A stretch of DNA of 46,522 nt from contig UPZA01000017.1 of the NCBI GenBank assembly GCA_900538575.1, forward strand, positions 1-46,522. The letters run 5' to 3'. Positions within the stretch are counted from its first letter, which is position 1; the number at the start of each line of letters is the position of its first letter. The position numbers and the translations under genes were made by a program. The notes below the pieces were generated by a model. It ran no database searches, was not told where the DNA came from, and was given only the letters and a program-made list of their open reading frames with translations. Positions 23,938 to 31,789 of the stretch are shown in pieces. This DNA comes from an uncultured Ruminococcus sp. (GTDB lineage Bacteria > Bacillota > Clostridia > Oscillospirales > Ruminococcaceae).

Positions 23938-25229
23938 GGTACTTAAAAAATTTTAAAAATTATATTTTAAATTCATTAAATAATAATACGGCAATGATTA
24001 TTTATTCAATTATACTTGCGATAATGGTGTGGTTTATAATATCAATCACCATTTATCCTACTACGCCCAAAACGTTCAGCAATATACCTTTGGAAATCGA
24101 CATAACCGGAACCTCCGCGGAGGAAAATGATCTGAGCGTTATAAGCTGCTCTACCAAAAGCGTTACCGTGACCATTAAGGGAAACCGATCCAGCATAGGA
24201 AGCCTCACGGCAGACGATCTTGTGGCAAGAGCCGTCGTGGAGAATGTAAATTCCGCCGGTGAAAAATCTTTAGAGGTAAGCGTTAAAAGCAAGGATTCCA
24301 AGGTTAATTTTGAGGTGACTGAAATCAAGCCTTCGAAGATAGACGTAATGTTTGATAAAATAGATACGAGGGAATACGAGCTTTCTGTGAACGCTCCTAA
24401 TATAACCGCGGCAGAGGGTCTTTACATGGACAGCAGCGAATTCAAGGCTACTCCCTCGGTAATAGAAATAACCGGACCGTCTACGCAGCTTGACAGCATT
24501 GACAAAGCGGAAATATATGTGGAGAACAAGCAGGAAATAAACACAGCCTATACCTTCCACAGCTCCGACGTCGTTCTTTATGATAAAAACGAATCCAAGA
24601 TCAATACCGATAATCTGACGTTCGGTACTAAGGATTTTACCATTGATATACCCGTCTATATGCAGAAGGAGCTTGATCTAACGTATGATATACGATATGC
24701 TCCGGCAAACTTTGACATAAGCTCCCTGAATCTTGATCTGAGCGTTGATAAAATAAGCATTGCTTCGCCGAATACCGAGCTTGAAAAGATTGATAAATGG
24801 AATATCGGTTCTATACCGCTTTATGATCTTGACTGGGATTTTAACAAAGCGTTTACAATTAAAATACCTGAAAATTATAAGGACATTTCAAACGTATCAA
24901 TGGTTACGGCAAAGCTGAATCAGGACGGACTCGCTAAAAAAACGGTAACTGTAGACGAGATATCTGTTCTGAACGCACCGTCCGACTATAATTGCACTGT
25001 AAATACATATGGCCTTACCTTTGATATAATCGGTCCGGAGGAGGATATATCGGAGATTACCAATCAGGAAATACTGGTAACGGTTGATCTTCTGAAATAT
25101 ACTGTACAAAGCAGCACGTTTACTGCCGACGCTACCATAAGCTTTCCGGATTATGACAAGGTATGGGCGGTCGGATTGCAAAAGGTATCTATTACCGCTT
25201 CTCCGGTTACAAAATCGTCCGCCGAGTAA
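23934..25229 (+). CDS. cdaR: YbbR-domain protein, CdaA regulator (CdaR)
   Basis: 431 residues. One N-terminal TM helix (about 20-40, with NNNTAMIIYSIILAIMVWF) anchors four or so extracytoplasmic YbbR repeats; the SVTVTIKGNRSSIGSLTADDL and VIEITGPSTQLDSIDKAEIYV segments are typical. CdaR binds and modulates the cyclase CdaA. The start overlaps the cdaA stop (ATGA). A terminator follows, so the unit is bicistronic. Confidence 0.93.
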   Translation: MRYLKNFKNYILNSLNNNTAMIIYSIILAIMVWFIISITIYPTTPKTFSNIPLEIDITGTSAEENDLSVISCSTKSVTVTIKGNRSSIGSLTADDLVARAVVENVNSAGEKSLEVSVKSKDSKVNFEVTEIKPSKIDVMFDKIDTREYELSVNAPNITAAEGLYMDSSEFKATPSVIEITGPSTQLDSIDKAEIYVENKQEINTAYTFHSSDVVLYDKNESKINTDNLTFGTKDFTIDIPVYMQKELDLTYDIRYAPANFDISSLNLDLSVDKISIASPNTELEKIDKWNIGSIPLYDLDWDFNKAFTIKIPENYKDISNVSMVTAKLNQDGLAKKTVTVDEISVLNAPSDYNCTVNTYGLTFDIIGPEEDISEITNQEILVTVDLLKYTVQSSTFTADATISFPDYDKVWAVGLQKVSITASPVTKSSAE

Positions 25230-25234
25230 TAAAT

Positions 25235-25267
25235 AAAAAACTGCGCAAATAATAAGCGCAGTTTTTT
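25235..25267. terminator. Bidirectional terminator after cdaR
   Basis: The stem AAAAAACTGCGC (25235-25246) pairs with GCGCAGTTTTTT (25256-25267), between convergent genes. Confidence 0.92.
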
Positions 25268-25269
25268 AT

Positions 25270-26211
25270 TTATATATCAAGATCGGCGACGCTTTTGCTG
25301 TGAGATTTGACCTGATTTATAAGCGATCGGAAAATACCGTATACTCCAAGACCTGCGAACAGCAGTCCTATTATTATATTTTTTACAACTGTTGTCTGAT
25401 ATTCCGGTTCTTCTGTAAGCAGTATTTTTATATATTCGGGAATATCCGACAAAGAGCCGTAGAGCTCGCCGTTATTTATGTAATAGCCTAATTGAATTGC
25501 GTCTCCGAGAAACTGTGCGAATACAACGCAAACTATAATAATCAGAGCAAAAACCGGAATAATCGGCTTCTTGATTTTACCCCCGAATTTTTCATATCCT
25601 TTAACAACACCGAAGCCGATAAGCGCGCCGAGCCATCCTACAAACCATCCGAGAGCGTACACTATGGCCCACGGTATAGACGCCGCGAGACCGAATAAAA
25701 TAGCTCCCGCAATTCCTTTTCCGGCGCCGGATTCGGCGGACGACGTCAGCTCCTCCGATTCTCTCATGCCGTTTATTATTTCTTCCGCACAGCCGCTGTG
25801 AAGTCTGACGGCACGTCCGCGAATAAGCTTTGCTGTGGCTGTCGGATCAAGACTGTTCTTGCAGTGAGGACAGACGTCCGCTTTTACGCCCCAGACCGAG
25901 AGCTCAGGAAAAAATTCATTGATAAAGCCGTCAATACGCTTTATAGTTCCGATACCGTCAAAAAATCTGATATAGATATATTCCGGCTTGATTTCAAAGG
26001 CGTTCAGCTTATATTTTTTTCTGAGGCTATCGGCGGCGGCAGAAATACATTCAAACGCCTCTCCGTCCGTATAAGCGGAAATATAAATATCCTTGTATCC
26101 GCCTCCGTCGCTGAGCGTTACGGTATATCCGCAAATTTTACCGCAGCATACTCCGTTTATTGCCTTCAGACCTTTTGCTGCGCCTAACTTCTTATAGGCT
26201 TTGCTTATCAT
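25270..26211 (-). CDS. Membrane protein with a CxxC motif, function unknown
   Basis: 313 residues of no family I can name. A soluble N-terminal domain (about 1-150) ends in CPHCKNSLDPTA...HSGC, a possible metal-binding knuckle. About four TM helices follow (IAGAILFGLAASIPWAIVYALGWFVGWLGALIGFGVV, PIIPVFALIIIVCVVFAQFL, NIIIGLLFAGLGVYGIF). I start at ATG 26211 behind GGGGGAA; the frame also opens five codons earlier. It is monocistronic with a consensus-like promoter. Confidence 0.7.
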   Translation of the reverse strand: MISKAYKKLGAAKGLKAINGVCCGKICGYTVTLSDGGGYKDIYISAYTDGEAFECISAAADSLRKKYKLNAFEIKPEYIYIRFFDGIGTIKRIDGFINEFFPELSVWGVKADVCPHCKNSLDPTATAKLIRGRAVRLHSGCAEEIINGMRESEELTSSAESGAGKGIAGAILFGLAASIPWAIVYALGWFVGWLGALIGFGVVKGYEKFGGKIKKPIIPVFALIIIVCVVFAQFLGDAIQLGYYINNGELYGSLSDIPEYIKILLTEEPEYQTTVVKNIIIGLLFAGLGVYGIFRSLINQVKSHSKSVADLDI

Positions 26212-26247
26212 GTAAAATTCCCCCATTTTTTAAAAATTTACAGACCT

Positions 26248-26276
26248 ATAATAACATATTTTGATATATTTGTCAA
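26248..26276 (-). promoter_or_regulatory. Promoter of the CxxC membrane protein gene
   Basis: On the minus strand: TTGACA (26271-26276), 17-base spacer, TATTAT (26248-26253). Confidence 0.75.
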
Positions 26277-26309
26277 TAATTATATCTTAACTGCCAAATC
26301 GACGTTATT

Positions 26310-26338
26310 TTGAAAAATTTACGGAAATGTGCTATAAT
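26310..26338 (+). promoter_or_regulatory. Promoter of the flavin reductase-sce7726 unit
   Basis: TTGAAA (26310-26315), 17-base spacer, TATAAT (26333-26338). Confidence 0.75.
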
Positions 26339-26370
26339 TATTTTATTATAAAAAAACGGAGGTAGTCCAT

Positions 26371-26910
26371 ATGAAAAAATTAATTGCCGTATTGGGAAGC
26401 TCCCGTCCGGGATCAATATCAATGAAAGCGGCCGAGGCTTTTATCAAGGGCGCCGAGGAGGCCGGTTACAGTACGGTCGTTTTTAACGTGAACGATATGA
26501 ATTTAAAGGGCTGCACAGGCTGTAAAAGCTGTCGCAGTAACGGCGTCGACTGTGTTATCAACGATGATATGCGTAATTATTTAAATGAGCTTCATTCGGC
26601 GGACGCTCTGCTTATAACTTCGCCGAATTATTATGCTCAGATTGCCGGCCCGATGATAACCTTTATGAACAGGCATTATTGCCTGAGCAATCCGGATAAA
26701 ACCTCAAGGATTAGAAACGGTATTAAGCTTTCGGCCATCTTTTCACAGGGTGCGCCGAAGGATTATCCTAAATATACGCCGGTATACAATTGGTATACGG
26801 GAACGTTTATATCCAAGGGAATGAACCTGTATTTTAAGCGGGTAATTGGAGGCGACAGCGACCTGGACGCCGTCTGTCTTGAGACCTATAATGCCGGAAG
26901 GCTGCTGTAA
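26371..26910 (+). CDS. NAD(P)H-dependent FMN reductase / flavodoxin-fold iron-sulfur flavoprotein-like
   Basis: 179 residues. The start KKLIAVLGSSRPGSISMKAAEAFIKGAEEAG is the FMN phosphate-binding loop of the flavodoxin-like reductases. GCTGCKSCRSNGVDCVINDDM carries a four-cysteine cluster seen in the multimeric flavodoxin WrbA/iron-sulfur flavoprotein group, and SPNYYAQIAGPMITFMNR is the flavin-contact segment. It would be a cytoplasmic electron-transfer flavoprotein; the partner is unknown. The stop overlaps the next start (TAATG at 26910). ACGGAGG precedes the ATG. Confidence 0.85.
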   Translation: MKKLIAVLGSSRPGSISMKAAEAFIKGAEEAGYSTVVFNVNDMNLKGCTGCKSCRSNGVDCVINDDMRNYLNELHSADALLITSPNYYAQIAGPMITFMNRHYCLSNPDKTSRIRNGIKLSAIFSQGAPKDYPKYTPVYNWYTGTFISKGMNLYFKRVIGGDSDLDAVCLETYNAGRLL

Positions 26911-27455
26911 TGCTTGATCCTGAAATAAGGGAAGCCCTTTTTCTTTATCTTGATTATAATTTTGGAAAGCACAGAACGTTTGAGGAAATTCCCATTAACA
27001 ATTCCCGCGCAGATATTTTTGCCGTAACCGACAGGGGGCTTATCGGATTTGAAATAAAAAGCGACGCAGATACATATGCAAGGCTGAAGTCTCAGGTAAA
27101 AAACTATGATATATTTTTTGACTGCAATTATCTTGTAGTCGGCAAGAGCCATAGAAGGGGAGCTGAAAAGCATGTTCCGGATTATTGGGGGATAATATGC
27201 ATTTCTGATGAATCAGGCGGAAATGTGGAAATTATAAGACATCATGGAAGCAATCCTAAATGCAGACTGAAAAAGCAGCTTGAATTTCTATGGAAGCGAG
27301 AGCTGAGCCATATTCTTAAAAGGTTCGGTATGCCGGCTTATTTACAGAAAAGCAAAGCCTTTGTCCGTGCCAAGCTGACGGAGAGGATTCCTGAGGAATT
27401 TTTAAGGGAGCAGCTTTACGAGGAGCTTTTTGAAAGGGACTATACGCTGCTGTAG
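26910..27455 (+). CDS. sce7726 family protein (nuclease-fold-like)
   Basis: 181 residues. The core RADIFAVTDRGLIGFEIKSDADTYARLKSQVKNYDIFFDCNYLVVG matches the sce7726 family pattern (D-x20-ExK followed by RL..Q...Y...FD). A D...ExK signature like this is that of PD-(D/E)xK nuclease folds, so DNA or RNA cleavage is a possibility, but no activity is established. It is translationally coupled to the flavoprotein gene, an odd pairing. I recognise the family from memory. Confidence 0.75.
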   Translation: MLDPEIREALFLYLDYNFGKHRTFEEIPINNSRADIFAVTDRGLIGFEIKSDADTYARLKSQVKNYDIFFDCNYLVVGKSHRRGAEKHVPDYWGIICISDESGGNVEIIRHHGSNPKCRLKKQLEFLWKRELSHILKRFGMPAYLQKSKAFVRAKLTERIPEEFLREQLYEELFERDYTLL

Positions 27456-27703
27456 TAAACAGGACTGTTACATGGTGAAGCATAACTGAGGATTTGAGAA
27501 CAAGTGTAACGGACATTCGGTATGGCGGATTAATAGTATCTTGTCTTTTAGCTTTTATTATTACTCAAAGATATATATATGGCCAAAATGTCCGCGGACT
27601 TAGCATGATTAATATAAGCGAAAAGATTTTGGAACAATTTACCTTTTTACAGTATTTCACTCAATTTGTTTTTTCAAATTTGGTACGACGCATATTAAAT
27701 TTA
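27456..27703. other. Non-coding stretch after sce7726
   Basis: AT-rich DNA with no codon-like structure or ribosome site. The only notable element is a distant inverted pair, CGGACATT near 27514 and AATGTCCG near 27590. I see no gene. Confidence 0.5.
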
Positions 27704-27776
27704 AAAGCCGACGCAGTTTTATCGGAATCATCAAACGAAGGCTTCCGATTTCTTGTTTTACTGCGTATCGGCTTTT
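27704..27776. terminator. Long compound hairpin, terminator-like or structured RNA
   Basis: The outer stem AAAGCCGA+CGCAGT (27704-27717) pairs with ACTGCG+TA+TCGGCTTT (27760-27775), with a two-base bulge. Inside it ATCGGAA (27721-27727) pairs with TTCCGAT (27743-27749). The 3' side ends in a T run on the plus strand, so it can end the flavoprotein-sce7726 transcript, but it is longer and more layered than usual. Confidence 0.65.
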
Positions 27777-27817
27777 TTGTTATTAAATTCTAATAAAGGG
27801 ACGGAAAAATATTATAA

Positions 27818-27851
27818 GCGGCGGTACAGCATTTCAACTGCACCGCCGCCT
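27818..27851 (-). terminator. Terminator of the rlmB-pseudo-ATPase unit
   Basis: The stem GCGGCGGT (27818-27825) pairs with ACCGCCGC (27842-27849), with a partly paired loop. On the minus strand it lies 47 bases after the stop codon and is followed by an A/T-rich tract. Confidence 0.7.
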
Positions 27852-27895
27852 GTAATAACAATTTATTATAATACCTCGGCTGAAATTTACCTTTT

Positions 27896-30376
27896 TTACA
27901 CCTTTCTGACCGATACGATTATTGCCGTCAGCGCAGTGCATATAAGGTTATAGATAAGGAGCCATGAGGGAGAAAGATCGGCAAACGCTCCGAGCAGGCA
28001 GTGAAGAGAAACAAGTCCGAGTCCCAGCAGAGCGGAAACAGACTGTAGAATAACTCCCGCCGACACGGTTTTTCTAATGGACTTTGTTCCCAGCAGCAGC
28101 TGTACAAACGAAGTGAATTTACCGGAGCATGCCATAGAAGTACTGATCTTTTTTGTCCTTCTTGTTTCAGCGTCAAAATCCTTCATCATTCGTGTAGGAA
28201 TTATTTTAAGCAGTTCGTCGGTAAAGCCGAACAGTTCAGAAATTCTGTTAATTGTTATAAAGGGATCGATAGTTTTTATAATAACCGCCATGTCATGCTT
28301 TTCAAGCTGTTTCATGGATTTTTTTATAGAGTCTCCGGCCGTTATTTCTATAATAAACATTGCCGCTAAATTTCCGGAAACGGAAAGATAAAGCGCGTCC
28401 TTGCCGTTTTCGGTAAACTCCGATTCCTTGGTCTTAGTCGGAATGCCCTCGATATTGTGACTGTTCATAAGCTCGCGGTTTCCGAAAAGTATCCGCTTGT
28501 TATTTATCCAGCCGCAGAGTCCCATAGAATCTTCGTAAACAAAGTTTTCCACGCGGCTTAGTATATTTTCCTTTCCTGATATGACGTCGGAGAAAAGCTC
28601 CTTGAGAATACTGCCCGCATGAGCTGTAAGACTTGCCGCGTCAAGCAGAGCCTCGTCTATTTTTGTATCGGAGAAAAGCTTTATCGAACAAAGGCGTATC
28701 GAGCCGGCAGGAAACAGCGTATCTGCGTCGATCATTACTGAGTTTGCGTCGTAAAAATCCTCGACGCTTTGGTAGCCGAGCATAATGCCGTGGTTTCTCA
28801 TATATTTTTTTGACGCCTTGCCGAGAGGAATGTTGGCTATAAGCGGCATCGCCATACAAGAGCATGCGCTCAGATAAAGAGTGAAAATAGAAAGCGCAAA
28901 GACTGCTGCGGCAGAGTCGGCGGTTTGCACCTTTATAAACGTAACGGCAAGGGAAGCCAGCGCAGAAATGACGATTATTATGGGTACCAGCGCCCTGCAA
29001 AGCTTATCCCCGCTGTCAGTGGAAAAGGTGTATTTTGAAAAATCCTTAATAAAGTTAGTTCTTTTCATTGTGACTAAAACGGGAAAATCTCCTATCGTAC
29101 CTCTGGTAAAGCTTTCCGCCTTGGCGTCGTCCTCGACGCATACGATAGCATGTTTGTTTTTATCCTTTGTTACAAAATCAAAATTAAGCTCGGCTCTTTG
29201 GAGAATAAGTCTTTTCCCCATAGCGTTAAAGAACATCAGCATTACCGCAATCGGAGTGTATATGTAGACGGCGCCGTCAAAAATAAGCTTTGGATTTATA
29301 ACGCATGCAAGGGACGCCGCGGCGCAGGAGAGCGATGAGAACGCGGCAAGGCTGTCGGTATCCGCTTTGAATTTTATAAGATTCAGAAGTCCGCTTTTTA
29401 CCGTATCCATAGAAACCATCATAGAAAGCAGTGCGATAATAAGCTGTACACAGGAAAAAACCGCGGGATTTTTTCTTGTAAGAAGCTCCGGCACAGGCAG
29501 GCTTATCAGCTCTCCCACTGAAATAAAGGTTACGAATACCAGAAGGACTGCAAGCACCGCTAATCTGAATGAAAGGCTTACCTTAAGATCGGTAATTGAG
29601 CGTCGGATTTCTCCTGCGTCTTCAAAGCTGTCGTAATCCTTGATGGCGCCGCTGTCCGTCTTGGTCTCGTTTTTCCTTTCATCCGTATTGACGGTGCGAA
29701 GGTTTGAAACGTCGATCTCCACGTCAAGAGCCTCGGGATCGGAATCGGCTGAAAGATTTACCGCTTTCTTCTTTTCGGGAGAATTTTTCCGTTCAGTATC
29801 TTCCGGGGCTACTACAAACTTAGCCTTTTTTTTCTGCGGTTTTGTATAAATGCCGTCCGGCGATTCCTTTTCATAGGTAAACTCGGGCTGTTTCTTTTTT
29901 CTGCGCTTGACGCGCATTTCCTTGGCGCGGGTTGAATCGCTCATCTTCCTTACCTTCGGAGCGTATTCCTCGTCGGAAGCGTTTTGCGTAACGACCGCGC
30001 CGTCGTAATATTTTATTTCATCAGTCGGCCTCGGCGGCAGATCGGCAGGATTTTTTTTCACTTCTTTAACGGAATTTATGTAGGATACGTTCGGTCTGCT
30101 GATATCCGCAACCTGAAATTTCCCCGATCTGTGACTGGGCGACGGTCTTTTTGCCGGAGCGTTTATCTGTTCAAGCTCTTTTACGCTGTATGTAATGGTT
30201 TCATCCGGAATACCTCCGGAGGGTATTTTAATATAACCCGTGTCCTCGATTTTTCCCGTCTGTCCATTGCTTTTAATTTCAGTTTTAACGGCGGTTTTAT
30301 TCTTAACGGCGGATTTATGTTTCTCTTCGCCGGAATATTCGTTCAGTATATCGTCAAGCGTGTAATTTTTTGGCAT
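27896..30376 (-). CDS. P1B-type ATPase-like pseudoenzyme with long disordered N-terminus
   Basis: 826 residues. Residues 1-265 are polar, Lys/Pro-rich and look disordered. The rest follows P1B (heavy-metal) ATPase topology: four TM helices (about 270-395), a short A-like segment, two TM helices ending in CSC (505-507) where pumps have CPC, a cytoplasmic P/N-like region, then two TM helices. Key catalytic motifs are gone: DADTLFP (550-556) replaces DKTGTLT, TIDP (702-705) replaces TGDN, no TGE, no SEHP and no GDGxNDxP. An N-domain vestige remains (GWINNKRILFGNREL). It is therefore unlikely to hydrolyse ATP or pump. I start at ATG 30376, 10 bases after GGAG. It lies 16 bases after rlmB. Confidence 0.8.
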   Translation of the reverse strand: MPKNYTLDDILNEYSGEEKHKSAVKNKTAVKTEIKSNGQTGKIEDTGYIKIPSGGIPDETITYSVKELEQINAPAKRPSPSHRSGKFQVADISRPNVSYINSVKEVKKNPADLPPRPTDEIKYYDGAVVTQNASDEEYAPKVRKMSDSTRAKEMRVKRRKKKQPEFTYEKESPDGIYTKPQKKKAKFVVAPEDTERKNSPEKKKAVNLSADSDPEALDVEIDVSNLRTVNTDERKNETKTDSGAIKDYDSFEDAGEIRRSITDLKVSLSFRLAVLAVLLVFVTFISVGELISLPVPELLTRKNPAVFSCVQLIIALLSMMVSMDTVKSGLLNLIKFKADTDSLAAFSSLSCAAASLACVINPKLIFDGAVYIYTPIAVMLMFFNAMGKRLILQRAELNFDFVTKDKNKHAIVCVEDDAKAESFTRGTIGDFPVLVTMKRTNFIKDFSKYTFSTDSGDKLCRALVPIIIVISALASLAVTFIKVQTADSAAAVFALSIFTLYLSACSCMAMPLIANIPLGKASKKYMRNHGIMLGYQSVEDFYDANSVMIDADTLFPAGSIRLCSIKLFSDTKIDEALLDAASLTAHAGSILKELFSDVISGKENILSRVENFVYEDSMGLCGWINNKRILFGNRELMNSHNIEGIPTKTKESEFTENGKDALYLSVSGNLAAMFIIEITAGDSIKKSMKQLEKHDMAVIIKTIDPFITINRISELFGFTDELLKIIPTRMMKDFDAETRRTKKISTSMACSGKFTSFVQLLLGTKSIRKTVSAGVILQSVSALLGLGLVSLHCLLGAFADLSPSWLLIYNLICTALTAIIVSVRKV

Positions 30377-30392
30377 CTTTATCAATCTCCAG

Positions 30393-31145
30393 TTATAATT
30401 TATTCCTTTGTCTTACAGCCTCGTACATAAAGATACCTGCCGCTACCGACGCATTAAGCGACGTGATTTTGCCGTGCATAGGCAGTCTGAGCAGGAAATC
30501 GCATTTTTCTTTTAAAAGTCTTCCCATACCGGAGCCTTCCGAGCCGATAATCAGAGCAATGCCGCCGCTGAGATCGACGCCGTCGTAGCTTTCGCCTGAG
30601 GCGTCGGTGCCGTAGATCCATACTCCGTTTTTCTTGAGGGTATCGACGGCGGCCGAGAGATTGGAAACCCGCGCGACAGGCAGCCAGCTTGCCGCTCCGG
30701 CCGAGGTTTTGAATACGGTGGCGTTCAGGGAAGCGCTTCTGCGCTTAGGGATGATAACGCCGTCCGCTCCGGCGGCTTCTGCGGTTCTTATTATGGCTCC
30801 GAGATTGTGTGGATCTTCTATTTCATCGCATATTATAATAAAAGGGCTTGTTCCCTTTTTAACGGATATTTGAAGGATATCCTCGACAGTTACATATTCA
30901 GCGCATGCGCCTGAGGCGGCTACGCCCTGATGGGATTTGCCGCCTGTAAGCTGGTCGAGCTTACGGCTGTCGACGTCTTTTACCACGGCTCCGGAATTCC
31001 TTGCCATCGCGCGTATTTTACCCAGTATTCCTCCGTTTCCGCAGATGTACACGGCGTCCAGAGGAGCTCCTGACCTAAGAGCTTCTAAAACCGGATTTCT
31101 TCCGCATATAATATTATTATCGTTGAAATTATCGTTGTTCATCAA
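30393..31145 (-). CDS. rlmB: SpoU-family rRNA 2'-O-methyltransferase (RlmB/TrmH type)
   Basis: 250 residues. An N-terminal substrate-binding domain (IICGRNPVLEALRSG) precedes a SPOUT knot domain with motif 1 (EDPHNLGAIIRTAEAAGADGVI), motif 2 (ALIIGSEGSGMGRLL) and motif 3 (LRLPMHGKITSLNASVAAGIFMYEAVRQR). This set fits 23S rRNA Gm2251 methyltransferase RlmB. tRNA methylation cannot be excluded by sequence alone. Two adjacent ATG codons (31145, 31142) are possible starts. It is cotranscribed with the downstream P1B-like pseudoenzyme. Confidence 0.9.
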   Translation of the reverse strand: MMNNDNFNDNNIICGRNPVLEALRSGAPLDAVYICGNGGILGKIRAMARNSGAVVKDVDSRKLDQLTGGKSHQGVAASGACAEYVTVEDILQISVKKGTSPFIIICDEIEDPHNLGAIIRTAEAAGADGVIIPKRRSASLNATVFKTSAGAASWLPVARVSNLSAAVDTLKKNGVWIYGTDASGESYDGVDLSGGIALIIGSEGSGMGRLLKEKCDFLLRLPMHGKITSLNASVAAGIFMYEAVRQRNKL

Positions 31146-31222
31146 ATCAGTCTTTCATGTTATAATTTATTTGTCCGTCCGTAAAAACGGGCGGATATCC
31201 GAAAATATTTCAAATATCTATA

Positions 31223-31251
31223 ATTATAACATTATTACAAAAAAATTACAA
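31223..31251 (-). promoter_or_regulatory. Promoter of rlmB
   Basis: On the minus strand: TTGTAA (31246-31251), 17-base spacer, TATAAT (31223-31228). The leader contains a hairpin (arms 31174-31182 and 31087+100 region, 31187-31195) of nine pairs including one wobble. Confidence 0.65.
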
Positions 31252-31276
31252 GTGCATAATTAAGGAGATTTAAGCA

Positions 31277-31537
31277 TTATTTCACGAAAACCGAAAAAAC
31301 AAGCCAGACTCCCGCGCCTGCGGCAAGAACGGCGGCGGTTATTAGCGACGCCTTCAGAAATACCGCGTATTTCGGCGGCTTGGGGCTTAAGCTTCTTATA
31401 AGCTCCTGAGCCTCATGCTTCATAAGCTTATACGGTATATTGGTCATATTCGGTTTTAAATATAAAACTGCCTTTTCGAAATACAAGCTCTGCGGATTAT
31501 TGATTTCAAGCACTTTTTTGTTAACGCCCTTTATCAT
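31277..31537 (-). CDS. Small single-TM hypothetical protein
   Basis: 86 residues: a cytoplasmic N-terminal 60 residues (ending ELIRSLSPKPPKYAVFLK) and one C-terminal TM helix (ASLITAAVLAAGAGVWLVFSVFV). This tail-anchored layout has no named family that I know. CAGGAGGCA stands 7 bases before the ATG, a strong ribosome site, which supports it as a real gene. It is followed by the rlmB promoter; the gap to rlmB is 131 bases. Confidence 0.65.
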   Translation of the reverse strand: MIKGVNKKVLEINNPQSLYFEKAVLYLKPNMTNIPYKLMKHEAQELIRSLSPKPPKYAVFLKASLITAAVLAAGAGVWLVFSVFVK

Positions 31538-31620
31538 TTCTGCCTCCTGAAAGTTTTCTCGGTCTTATTGTTGCCTGAAATTACCTTTATATACAGATTG
31601 TAAAAGTTTTTTGTTCAATT

Positions 31621-31700
31621 AATTGTTGAAAACCTTGTGGAAAGGGTGGAAAACTGCCCGAAATCATGTTGAAAACTCTGTGGAGAAAGTGGAAAAGTCC
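31621..31700. repeat. Tandem DnaA-box-like repeats in an intergenic gap
   Basis: Four TGTGGAWAA-like nonamers: TGTGGAAAG (31636), GGTGGAAAA (31645), TGTGGAGAA (31679) and AGTGGAAAA (31688). They form two pairs 9 bases apart, repeated with a 43-base period, and each pair is preceded by GTTGAAAAC; a third GTTGAAAAC lies near 31722. The consensus DnaA box in this orientation is TGTGGATAA, so matches are 7-8 of 9. The rest of 31538-31789 shows no gene. Confidence 0.55.
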
Positions 31701-31789
31701 GTAGTTTCCAAATTCTTAGGTTGTTGAAAACAAATATTACTTCCAGTAAATACAAAATGTAACTTTAATTTTACCGATTTGTAACATTT

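Noticed and set aside
27494..27793. 99-codon frame in the gap after sce7726
   Set aside because: No ribosome site, low-complexity AT-rich composition, and it runs through the large hairpin at 27704-27776.
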